Assembly: GCA_010015675.1 (NCBI GenBank)
Contig: ML976989.1
Coordinates: 313,828-377,827 of the forward strand
DNA from: Byssothecium circinans
Taxonomy: Eukaryota; Ascomycota; Dothideomycetes; Pleosporales; Massarinaceae
DNA length: 64,000 bases
Direction of reading: 5' to 3'
The position numbers were made by a program, and so were the translations under genes. The notes under the pieces are model-generated. The model was not told the DNA's origin, made no database searches, and saw only the letters and a program-made list of their open reading frames with translations. Below, one piece after another: positions 10,984 through 19,645 of the stretch (positions are counted from its first letter, which is position 1; each line of letters starts with the position of its first letter).

Positions 10984-11156
10984 TTTGCCAGCAGGTGCGC
11001 GAATCGAGAATTGATCTCTAGTAGGGGAACAATCTGCCGTCACCAAATCCCAGGGAAGCGTTTGCGATAAGACGGCGGACGGCTGTGATGTACTGAAAAG
11101 AGATAAGAGGAAGCCGGACGGCGAGAGATGAGGGGCAGATGCCGCTGCTGCACCTT

Positions 11157-11332
11157 CCCTCAACCAGACTTGGGAACAATCAATTAAGTGGGGCTGGCGC
11201 AGTGAAATTGAATTGATTGATTACCTATTCGGGCTAGAGAATTCCCTGTATAGGTTTAACTCCTACTTAATTGGGTTAGCGGTGGTTTCTACAGAGCCGA
11301 TTGAATTGATTGTTCCCAAGTCTGCCCTCAAC
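11157..11332. mobile_element. hAT-type MITE with 8-bp target duplication
   Basis: A 160-bp element (11165-11324) with perfect 21-bp terminal inverted repeats beginning CAGACTTGGGAACAA. It is flanked on both sides by the direct repeat CCCTCAAC (11157-11164 and 11325-11332). An 8-bp target duplication and CAG-starting ends are hallmarks of hAT transposons, and the element is too short to code for transposase. Perfect ends and target copies indicate a recent insertion. It lies in the 5' flank of the minus-strand gene starting at 10983. Confidence 0.9.
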
Positions 11333-11591
11333 TCAACGAACAGCAAGCACGCGCATCACGCATCACGTCGGCACGTGACAACCACCACCGCATTAGGCAC
11401 ATATGTACGTTTCCTACTGTCAAGCATGGAATAGCAGAGTGAAGTTGATAAAGGAATGTCTTCTACGAGCTTTCGCCTAACCGCCCCGAATACATTTTAT
11501 CCACGCTGTACGTGGGGCTGTTCACATCTCCATCACGATCAGGCGCCTTCACATTCGGCGAGACGATGTGACTGATCCTTGACTCTAGCCT

Positions 11592-12512
11592 CTATTCCTT
11601 CGGAATGTTATCCTGCGCCGCCAGGCTTTCATAGCCTGCACCATGCCTTGCAGGCACCAGCTCGACAACCTGTCCGCTCTCTTCGCTTTTTGGAATGAGC
11701 AGCGACACACTATTCGTTGTACTACGATTGCAAATCGCTTCCACAAGCTGATTCAGAACCGCGAATTAGATCTCGAGTTTCACGCTAAACACGAGACCCT
11801 TGAGCGTGGTTTGGATCTGATACATCTCGAGGAACTCGACGGTGAGCAGACCGATGTCCATGGTGAGGTGGAGGATGTGCATTGCGAGGAGCTGCCATAT
11901 CAACTTTCGCATCTCAGAATCCAGAACACGTCGGACATTGAGAAGCTTCCGAACTTCCCAGAAGTATACGCCAGAAATGAAAACTCCTTGTGCAGTAAAG
12001 AGGCTCATTCCGATCTTCTCCATGACAAAGTACCCGTGAACATAGATTGGTAGGTGAGTTGTAGAGAACTGCAGCGAGTCGAGGACGATGGTCGGGATGC
12101 AGAGCACGATCGAGTTAAAGATGATGAGCCAGAGGACGAAGTGGAGGAGCACGGTATCTTGCGATAGGATGTGAAGGCGCGAGCATAGTACGAGGGATTG
12201 GCCGGGAACCATGATGAGCCATCCGATAATTAATAAAGCTTCGTCAAGAGGATGACTGTGAGATATCTCGTGCTGTTTCATCCACCCGCCTAGTAGTGCA
12301 TTAGCTTGCGGGCACAGATGCGGACGAGAGGAGGGTGTACCAGTTGCAAACGGTAGTACAGCTGCAGTCGAAAGCAAAAGTCTCCAAAAATACAGTCCTG
12401 TATACATCTTGAAGTAGATGAATATGAGAACTAATGTCTCGATGGAGTTGTACCATGTGATTGCCGTAAATGCCATCATCGCCCGGGACATTATGCTGTC
12501 CTCGCCATACAC
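11592..12512 (-). pseudogene. Multi-pass membrane protein (DUF7703-like), internal stop
   Basis: A fungal multi-pass membrane protein of the type I remember as DUF7703. After GEDSIMSRAMMAFTAI come successive hydrophobic helices with the motifs FKMYTGLYFW, LIIGWLIMVPGQSLVL and LHFVLWLIIFNSIVL. An in-frame 51-nt intron (12340-12290, donor GTACAC, acceptor CTACTAG) probably interrupts the second helix region. The frame meets TAA at 11766-11768 after FSVKLEI, yet stays open to 11592 and continues FAVLNQLVEAIC, which resembles the usual C-terminal continuation. The TAA is therefore probably a nonsense mutation. The first exon is uncertain: the open frame begins with GTG at 12512, directly after a CTAG acceptor-like site, so an upstream exon is likely. 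A truncated but working protein is possible. Confidence 0.55.
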
Positions 12513-12944
12513 CTAGATGTTGTCGGAGTGCCCTGACATGGTGTCGGGAAGCCCTCGAACGCTGGGCCGTCAAGAAGGAGCAATCATCATCACTAGTACT
12601 CATGTGAGTATAGTAGGGTATCAACACAAGGAAAAACACGATAAGGATAAGGCGCACCAGCCTCAGAACTCGAACGACTTCGGATGAATGACGTAAGCGG
12701 AGCGGATTAACCTGCGTCCGACACGCTGGGCCGTATACTCTTAAACATCATGGGTTAGGATGACTTCGATCGTGCTAGGCTCGGAGGTTTGATCTAGACG
12801 CTGCGCGCGGGGGCATGGCGGGCATTTGTAGATGGGTAAATAAATCTACATGCCGCTCATGAACTATACTTGTAGTTTTGTGAGCGTTGCTTCCGTGCGC
12901 GTCGTTCCGGCAGATTTCTGCACACTCACAGAGAGGCAACTCAT

Positions 12945-13250
12945 CAACTGTAAGAAGCGTGCCGAAGTTCGATGTAGTGTGACCCCAGCATTTCCGGCAT
13001 TCCAACGTGGGAAGCTAGATATTAGTAATAACCACTACAAACTTGGCCCTCATGGCCCTCCATCCAACTCGCGATGGCCGCAACTCCAACTAATAAGCAA
13101 GTCAGATCAAGGTCTTGTTTGGCATCAAAAATAGATCGGGGCGAGGCTGTATTCAACGCGAGGAAACCCGACTTTGCAAACGATGGACAACCGGAACATT
13201 TTGTTGATCTTAATGTGGTGAATGAGTGGAGTGCTGGGCTTCTGCACTGA
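12945..13250. repeat. Dispersed repeat, copy D (rearranged)
   Basis: This copy shares GCTAGATATTAGTAATAACC, AACTTGGCCCTCATGGCC and GATGGCCGCAACTCCAACT with copies B and C. Its right part (GGACAACCGGAACATTTTG ... GAGTGGAGTGCTGGGCTTC) also matches copy C. The block AACTGTAAGAAGCGTGCCGA (12946), which in copy C follows the core, here precedes it, so the copy is internally rearranged. Confidence 0.85.
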
Positions 13251-13543
13251 CAAGTCAATTGCCGCCTTTAGCAAGATAATATATGTTTATGTATAATGAA
13301 AGACAATGGGTTAGAGCAGGCCTTGGTTCACTTTGGGATTATGGAATGAAGAATTTATCTGGTTTCTCGCTTGGGCAAGATTCTCAATTCTGGTCCCCTC
13401 TAAAAATAGAATTGTGATTGCATTTTTGGAATCTGACTGCATCCATATAATCCTGCTCTTGACATAGCGGCTATTCATTTCGCCTTTGTCGGTTACTTCG
13501 AACGCTCATAGGAGTTGCCTAGAGGCACCTCACCATGACACGA
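13251..13543. other. Intergenic, nothing recognised
   Basis: A spacer of just under 300 bases downstream of the minus-strand gene that ends at 13544. Moderately AT-rich; no feature recognised. Confidence 0.35.
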
Positions 13544-14623
13544 TCAACTTGGATGATACGCCTTGTAGACTTGCAAACCTCCTTCAATTACCTGTACAAC
13601 TCCAAAGAAGACAGTCAAGGCCAGCACTAGAACTGCCACCCAAAACGTCGCCCACTGAACACTATTCCTTCCGTCCTTCCACCACTGCAACACCGTTCTC
13701 GGCTCAGAGTCGTCATAAGCTTGCTTCAAGATTGCAAGCCGGTCTCTCCAGAACACAAAACTGTCGATACTCCGTTGATCCGCGTCGAGAAATCCGCACA
13801 TGCACGCCGTCTCGTCGAGGCCCTTATTCCTTTTTCTCTCCTTATTGAACCATTGCCTGGTCGCCTTGTCGTATCCCGGCAATAGCAAAGCAAGAGTCCT
13901 CGTCGTTTCCGCGATGAATCCAGGAGGAAATATGTCCGACTTCCTGTGATATTCCAAGAACCGCGTATGATGGAAAAGCAAGACTCGGAAGGGTCGGCCA
14001 TCCTCTGATGGATCGTGCAAAAGTAAATGATCGAGCAGATTGTCCGTCCACAGCACTTCTATCGACGCCAGCGCCTTCAGATTCAGCGCTTTGAAAGATC
14101 GTTCCAATCGCACTCTCTCTTTGACCTTGTATTCGACGGGAAACGCGTCCTTCAACAAAGACTGGATCGAACCTCTTTCCCATCGGAGCTGCCTTTGATC
14201 GATGTTCACTTCTCCGCCCAAACTCCCCAGGTTACACATCAACCATGTCCGCATGGCAAGAGCGAAGATGCACTCGGCGGTGATGACATCGTCGCCTGCA
14301 TCGTAATTGCCCTTTGAGTGCATGGATGCAACGAGCCTCTGGATAACCTCTTCACAAGCCGTGCCGGTCTTTACCTCGTCAACGACATCGAGAATATCGT
14401 TGTTGTTCCTCGACGCCATAAGATGTGCATGTCTGCTGCTGCGAGCAAGATTACAGCATTGAGTGTAGTGCCTGAAGAACGGCTCGTCATGATTGCCAAG
14501 GGCAATCCCACCCCACAGCCTTGCGAAGAAAGTCGCCTTTGCCCCTCCCTCAAGGTGGCCGAGCCTATTACTGTCGTCTGCCGGAGCACCCCTCGCGTCT
14601 TTGAGATTCAAATTCAAACCCAT
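13544..14623 (-). CDS. Fungal accessory protein with C-terminal membrane anchor
   Basis: A 359-residue protein without a domain I can name. The start ATG 14623 (MGLNLNLKDARG) is preferred over an in-frame ATG at 14725, because a TATA box lies between the two. The N-terminus contains EGGAKATFFARLWGGIAL, which resembles a segment near the membrane region of DUF6594-type fungal proteins. There, membrane helices normally follow; here the sequence changes at once to a soluble helical body. The C-terminus has FWRDRLAILKQAYDD, then one predicted transmembrane helix (WVAVLVLALTVFFGVV) and a short tail, an ending I recall from many fungal accessory proteins. It may be a chimera, or an unrecognised intron lies near residue 45. 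Its promoter appears to come from dispersed-repeat copy B. Confidence 0.6.
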   Translation of the reverse strand: MGLNLNLKDARGAPADDSNRLGHLEGGAKATFFARLWGGIALGNHDEPFFRHYTQCCNLARSSRHAHLMASRNNNDILDVVDEVKTGTACEEVIQRLVASMHSKGNYDAGDDVITAECIFALAMRTWLMCNLGSLGGEVNIDQRQLRWERGSIQSLLKDAFPVEYKVKERVRLERSFKALNLKALASIEVLWTDNLLDHLLLHDPSEDGRPFRVLLFHHTRFLEYHRKSDIFPPGFIAETTRTLALLLPGYDKATRQWFNKERKRNKGLDETACMCGFLDADQRSIDSFVFWRDRLAILKQAYDDSEPRTVLQWWKDGRNSVQWATFWVAVLVLALTVFFGVVQVIEGGLQVYKAYHPS

Positions 14624-14684
14624 TGGAGTCAGTTGCCGGGAAAGCCTTAAGAGAAAGGTCTTCCGATCCACTGGGTGAGAGAAA

Positions 14685-14699
14685 CAGCTCGAATTTATA
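14685..14699 (-). promoter_or_regulatory. TATA box inside dispersed-repeat copy B
   Basis: On the minus strand TATAAATTCGAGCTG lies about 75 bp upstream of the start at 14623. The same 15 bases, followed by TCTCACCCA, occur in copy C at 18761-18775, again just upstream of a minus-strand open frame. The identical placement supports use as a core promoter. Confidence 0.55.
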
Positions 14700-14844
14700 C
14701 GGTGCGACCTTAACCAAGCGAGCATGTGAAAAGCACATGCCTAGAGGATTCATCCCGTGTGAAGCTAGATATTAGTAATAACCGCTACAAACTTGGCCCT
14801 CATGGCCTTCCATCCAACCTCGCGATGGCCGCAACTCCAGCTTC
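14685..14844. repeat. Dispersed repeat, copy B
   Basis: It starts at the TATA segment and runs through GTGCGACCTTAACC, CCTAGAGGATTCA and CGTGTGAAGCTAGATATTAG to GATGGCCGCAACTCCA. It stops where copy A stops, lacking the extra right part of copies C and D. The E-box position reads CATGTG instead of CACGTG. Confidence 0.85.
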
Positions 14845-15265
14845 CGATCCACTCAACATCTAAATGCCACTCCCAATGATATGCTCTACAGGATAGTTCA
14901 GCCTCGCGAGGGGTGGGTGACGTGTTCTTTCAGCTGCCAAGTGGATCCTGCAGCAGGGCTTGTTCCAGCCACGCTCATAGGCCATGTCACTGTAGCCCAT
15001 AATGCAACGATTGGACGGGTGAAGCACTACATCTGCAGCTTACAATATGCCTTCTGTTCACCTCTGAGATTTGCCATTCTCTAATGCCTTTCGTCCTCCA
15101 GCCTCTCTGTCCGTATGACTTGTACCTTGGTCTTTCATAGTTGCGACGCGCTCCCGAAGAACGATTACCACTGGGCGAATCTCTCCCTTTTTATTGGTTG
15201 CGTCTTGAGCTAGCCTTGGATACTCCTAATTACACTTTCCGTCGGCTAGTGTGCTGTTGTTCAAT
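14845..15265. other. Intergenic, nothing recognised
   Basis: About 420 bases that must hold the promoter and leader of the plus-strand gene starting at 15266. No distinct motif or small gene was recognised. Confidence 0.4.
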
Positions 15266-18200
15266 ATGACAACCACCCAAACCCGTGACATCGCAGGCCA
15301 GAATCTTCATCCACCATATAGCTTAAATCCTCAGTCCTTCGGCAACTGGATTACTCGATCGCAAGCCGGCCAACTGCTACCATCATTTGTCGCTAAGCGT
15401 TCTCGGAGCAATGCACCCACAGAGCTTCACATCCGGCCCGATCAGCTCTGTCCCAGCAAAGTGAACAATGAGAGCTGTTGGACTGTCATAGCTAGCAGAG
15501 AGTTGTTTACACAGCTCGGGGATAGGGTTGCGACCCTTCTCAAAAGCTCTACCGATCATTTCTACAAGCGAGAGCGACGCGTATTATCAACATACTTCGA
15601 GCTTTATCTCGTTGGTCCTAGCAAGACTGAGGCTCGCCCTACCATGGTGATCAGTTGCACCAGCAAGGACGACTATAAGCGTGTGAAAGGTCTTATCAAG
15701 AAACACTCTGTCCTAATGGATTTTCCTTCGGTCAATTTGGCGGCTACGATCGGCTCACCAAGGAGTTTTACAGCCCTCGAGCCACTGGCCGGTGGAGATG
15801 AGGACGGCCCTGCAATCGCGAGACCGACCGGCAATAGGGACCATAGCTGGAAGGACGCCGCTCAGCCTGGTGACCACGTCTATGTCATTCCCAGAGACAG
15901 GCGCAGACTTGAGCTTCACGTGCCTCAAACTGTTTACATCAGCAGCAATCATACGCATTTTCACAAGGCTGTACTTGGAGGACTTTTGAAATCCGGGAAG
16001 AATGGGAAGGTCTACGGGCTTACAGTCGCACATGCTTTTGACTACCACGGAGCCAATACATCTGGGCATGAAACACCTGAACCATTGGACAAAGTAAGCG
16101 ACTCGCCTGCAGCTATTGCCACCACCAGTGAAACAACCCCACCATCGGCTCCATCGGGACTTTCCAGCAAGGCAACAGACAAGTCAGGCAGCAAGACCTT
16201 AATTGGTACCATTATGAAGACTTCCCAGACGTCTGCGGACCATGACCTTGACTGGGCTTTAGTGGATATCGAGCGCGGGGTCAACTTGTTTCAATCAGTT
16301 TCTATGCCGAAGATGGTAGTACCAATTCCGGCTGAACCAAAACTGATCAAGCTACTACGGCCAGAAGAGGAGGCAAGAGGCACTCTGTCGCCATCGCCAA
16401 CTTATATCAGAGTCCATGATGGAGCTGACTTTGTCCCAGCTTGGGCTATAACCGTGGACAAAACCATCGGTAAGTTTTACTGGATCCCCAAGGTGGAACT
16501 GACTACGGCTAATTATCGACTGGTAGAGAGGGGTGATTGCGGCTCATGGGTCGTGGATGAGCTCACAGACAGTCTTTACGGTCATGTGGCATATGGACAT
16601 CCCGGCGACAAGGTAGCGTACATAGTGCCTGCACAAGAGATATTCGCGCAGATCAGAGACACGTATGATGACACGCTCACGCCCGCCTTCAAGACCGTGG
16701 AATCAACTGAGAACCAGAGGCGTGAGCGCCGAGGGAAGCTTCGAGATGAACGTCGGCGCGCTTACCGTGACGCTGGCGGTAGTCCAGCAAAGGCCTCGCC
16801 TGTCAGCGATATCGATTCAGATGACAGGCGCTGGAACACTGGCACGCGAAGACGACGCTCGCGACTTCTCGACAGAATGAGGCGCTCTCGCAAGGAGCGA
16901 CGAAAACGAGAGAGCTTGGTCATTATCTTGAAAGCGGGAGGAACTTGCTTCTTTCTCTCCGTGCTTTTATTCGGTTTGATTGCGGTGCATTTCGGCTTGG
17001 CACTCTTTGCAAATTTAATGACTGACAACAGATTGGACGAGATGCGCGCTTTCTTGATGGAAATGTTGATGCAGTGTTTTCAGCTGTTGATTCGAGAGAC
17101 GCTGGTTACTGAGGACTCGGAATCATTGCAAGAATATTATAAAGACCAAATGGCGAGGTTGAGAGATATTGACCCGCCCAGAGAACGGATTGCACGATTG
17201 AAGAAGGCGTTTGAACCTGGCGCGGGGAGAACAGGCGCATCTGCCACAAACGCTCGGTCTAATCCCCAAAAGCCATCACCACCAAACCTCAACACTGATG
17301 GCCCCATGCCACAAGCACCCACTGCTTTCCAAGAAACACAGAAACCGGAGAAGCAATGGCGCAAAATATGGAAAATCATGAAAGGGAGAAAGAAGCCCCC
17401 ACTTAAATCTACCGAACCTCAAGCACCACAACCACAACCAAAACCCCAAACCCTTGCGGCCGAGCGTACTGCACATGATACGACATATACCGAAGAAGAG
17501 GCTACCAAACGTGGAGCACACTCCAGAGACGCCGACGACGACAAGGATCCATTCGATCAAGGACCCAAGCATGCGTACCGAAGCCGTAGCGGATCGTACG
17601 ACCGATCGAGACCGAGAGTGGAACCGAGGCGGCGATATAGTGAGAGATCAACGTCGATGTCCAGATCTCCGGATCGAGATCGGATCAGGAAGAGAAGAAG
17701 CCGTACATTGACAGGCTCGAGGATATTAAGCGGAGCGCAGAAGGCGTTGAGGCTGATCGAGTACGGCGGAGATCCTGTGTACAGCCCGGATCCTGAGTAC
17801 GTAAAGAGGAAGGAGGGGACGGCCGGTGATCAGGATAAGGACGATGAGAGGAAAAATGTGCGATTTAACGAAAGCGAGCGGGGTCGAGACGGTGAGAGGG
17901 ACAGAGACGTATATGAATATGGACATGGATATCCACCCGCCACATATTACCCTTCCACCAACTCAATCCCACCACCTCCGGAGCTGCCTGAGTACCATAG
18001 GTATGTACGGCCTGGGCCTTCAGGAGAAGCCTTTATTCGGAGGGAGACACGTAATCCTGTCATTGAGGAGATTGTTACTGATGAGGAGGATATCAAGGTT
18101 GGAACCGGCGACAGAGAGGAGGCTGAGGAATACGATATTGAGGCCAACAGAAGAGATGACGTTACGAAGACACGGACTACCGAGGGTGACGATGATATAA

Positions 18201-18307
18201 CTTTTGAAGAGTTTGCGCCGAATGGGATCGAAGATGAGGATGTATTGATGGAGGGGGAGGAAGGGAGAGAAGGTCACCATGCAGCTTACGTCCCGGGAGG
18301 AGACTAG
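15266..18307 (+). CDS. Trypsin-fold protease-like protein with Cys nucleophile and TM helix
   Basis: A single-exon protein of 1013 residues starting at the ATG at 15266 (MTTTQTRDIAG). Residues about 225-490 look like a chymotrypsin-fold domain: VYGLTVAHAF (His256), DHDLDWALVDI (Asp329) and ERGDCGSWVVD (Cys425). The order and spacing fit a His-Asp-nucleophile triad, with Cys where trypsins have Ser. GDCGSW is, as I recall, frequent in fungal members of this group. One hydrophobic segment, residues about 551-585 (LSVLLFGLIAVHFGLALFA), should anchor it in a membrane. The last 400 residues are disordered, rich in Arg/Ser/Asp/Glu and Pro. No signal peptide is present, so the domain is probably cytosolic. 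Whether it cleaves protein is not shown by the sequence. Confidence 0.75.
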   Translation: MTTTQTRDIAGQNLHPPYSLNPQSFGNWITRSQAGQLLPSFVAKRSRSNAPTELHIRPDQLCPSKVNNESCWTVIASRELFTQLGDRVATLLKSSTDHFYKRERRVLSTYFELYLVGPSKTEARPTMVISCTSKDDYKRVKGLIKKHSVLMDFPSVNLAATIGSPRSFTALEPLAGGDEDGPAIARPTGNRDHSWKDAAQPGDHVYVIPRDRRRLELHVPQTVYISSNHTHFHKAVLGGLLKSGKNGKVYGLTVAHAFDYHGANTSGHETPEPLDKVSDSPAAIATTSETTPPSAPSGLSSKATDKSGSKTLIGTIMKTSQTSADHDLDWALVDIERGVNLFQSVSMPKMVVPIPAEPKLIKLLRPEEEARGTLSPSPTYIRVHDGADFVPAWAITVDKTIGKFYWIPKVELTTANYRLVERGDCGSWVVDELTDSLYGHVAYGHPGDKVAYIVPAQEIFAQIRDTYDDTLTPAFKTVESTENQRRERRGKLRDERRRAYRDAGGSPAKASPVSDIDSDDRRWNTGTRRRRSRLLDRMRRSRKERRKRESLVIILKAGGTCFFLSVLLFGLIAVHFGLALFANLMTDNRLDEMRAFLMEMLMQCFQLLIRETLVTEDSESLQEYYKDQMARLRDIDPPRERIARLKKAFEPGAGRTGASATNARSNPQKPSPPNLNTDGPMPQAPTAFQETQKPEKQWRKIWKIMKGRKKPPLKSTEPQAPQPQPKPQTLAAERTAHDTTYTEEEATKRGAHSRDADDDKDPFDQGPKHAYRSRSGSYDRSRPRVEPRRRYSERSTSMSRSPDRDRIRKRRSRTLTGSRILSGAQKALRLIEYGGDPVYSPDPEYVKRKEGTAGDQDKDDERKNVRFNESERGRDGERDRDVYEYGHGYPPATYYPSTNSIPPPPELPEYHRYVRPGPSGEAFIRRETRNPVIEEIVTDEEDIKVGTGDREEAEEYDIEANRRDDVTKTRTTEGDDDITFEEFAPNGIEDEDVLMEGEEGREGHHAAYVPGGD

Positions 18308-18583
18308 GCCGAGACCCGGGCTGATTCGGGAGGATCTGGGGTGGAGGATAGGGAGTGAAAATAAAACTGGTTCTGAAAACAACCTATAAATTGTAGTAGG
18401 GAAAGCTAGCTGGGTATCTTCGAAGAGTCACCTCCGTCGATAGGACTTTGGCCGGTTCGGTATCTTGTCCGGGCGAAATCAAAATTGCTGAGAAGCACGA
18501 AAATGATTGCCTCAGGCTGATGCAGAGATCAACAACAGTCGCGATCTTGACCATCCATTTCTCCCGCTATTTGCTATCAGCCA

Positions 18584-18712
18584 TTAGGTTCGCTGAAGCT
18601 CCAGGAGTTCTTCCTTGGTCGCTGGAGGAAGAGGCCGCAGGTTCTTGAAGCAGCTATCCCCAGGGATAGGGATAGTAGAAGGATTCTTATCCACATTGAA
18701 AGGAGAAGCCAT
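18584..18712 (-). CDS. Short ORF behind repeat-borne TATA box
   Basis: A 42-residue open frame, MASPFNVDKNPSTIPIPG..., begins 49 bp downstream of the TATA box in repeat copy C, in the same arrangement as the 14623 gene behind copy B. It has no recognisable domain and no obvious continuation by splicing. It may be a small gene, or the first part of one cut off by decay of the region to its left. Confidence 0.3.
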   Translation of the reverse strand: MASPFNVDKNPSTIPIPGDSCFKNLRPLPPATKEELLELQRT

Positions 18713-18760
18713 GTATACGAGGGTATAGATGAAGAAGGAAGAAGGAAGATGGGTGAGAGG

Positions 18761-19032
18761 CAGCTCGAATTTATACGCAGTGTGTAACCTAACCGACCAC
18801 GTGACCAAACTCGTGTGAAGCTAGATATTAGTAATAACCGCTACAAACTTGGCCCTCATGGCCCTCCATCCAACTCGCGATGGCCGCAACTCCAACTGTA
18901 AGCAGCGTGTCGAAGTCCGATGTAGTGCGATGTATCCAACGCGAGGAAGCTCAATTTGGCATGCATATGATGGACGACCGGAACATTTTGTTGATCTTGA
19001 TGTGGTGAACGAGTGGAGTGCTGGGCTTCCAT
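18761..19032. repeat. Dispersed repeat, copy C (longest)
   Basis: The most complete copy. It holds the TATA segment (18761-18775), a CACGTG E-box (about 18798), the common core CGTGTGAAGCTAGATATTAG to GATGGCCGCAACTCCAACT, and a right part ending GAGTGGAGTGCTGGGCTTCC that is shared with copy D. No terminal inverted repeats or target duplication were found, so its mobility class is open. Confidence 0.85.
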
Positions 19033-19645
19033 GGTAGTGTGGTGGATACCATGGTATTGAAACGTTGGGGCTGACTTGTGCGACTCGTGCGAAGGTGATC
19101 CTGCGATATAGCAGGACTGCAAACGCTTGCTCTTCAAATGAAGTATCAGGCACTGTACCTCCCTTGGAAAGGTTTACAATACACATTTATGACAAAAAAG
19201 ATGATGGTTAGATGGGTGCTGAGGATGGTCAAGGAAGACGTGTCGGGCGTCAACGGGCGGGTTTTGGGGCTGACTAGGTCGCGCTAGCCCTTTACATCCA
19301 ATGGGTAACCATCATCTGTGACTCCACCTCGTGCGGGGAGGTCATTGCAAGAAACATCAGGGCTGCGAGAGCCCATTGGTTTGAAGAATGTACCAAGTGC
19401 CGCATACCCCCTCGAGACGTTACACAGAATACGGTTCAGTCATCGAAAGTCGGCTCATCTGCGTGAATCATACCATGGTACCATGCCTAGGTACATATAA
19501 CTCCTCTCTGCCGTAGTATAAATTGCCGCTGTTGCCAGCGAACCACTTCTTTCACCATACAATCGACATTTACTACACACTATTTTTGAACGATCCCTCA
19601 ATTCCGAATTCCGAGTCATTGACCTCGCTGCGAACGATAGGAAAG
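19033..19645. other. Intergenic / promoter of the 19646 gene
   Basis: About 610 bases between repeat copy C and the start of the NACHT-like gene. TATAAATT occurs at 19519-19526 on the plus strand, about 120 bp before the ATG, and is a plausible core promoter. The palindromic pair ACCATGGTA/ACCATGG near 19471-19481 is noted without assigned function. Confidence 0.4.

Noticed and set aside
14624..14725. Upstream ATG at 14725 as start of the membrane-anchored protein
   Set aside because: The TATA box at 14685-14699 lies downstream of this ATG, and the extra residues come from dispersed-repeat sequence. The ATG at 14623 is preferred.
19523..19645. N-terminal extension of the NACHT-like protein
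   Set aside because: It would start at TTG and covers a TATA-like element; the first ATG is at 19646.
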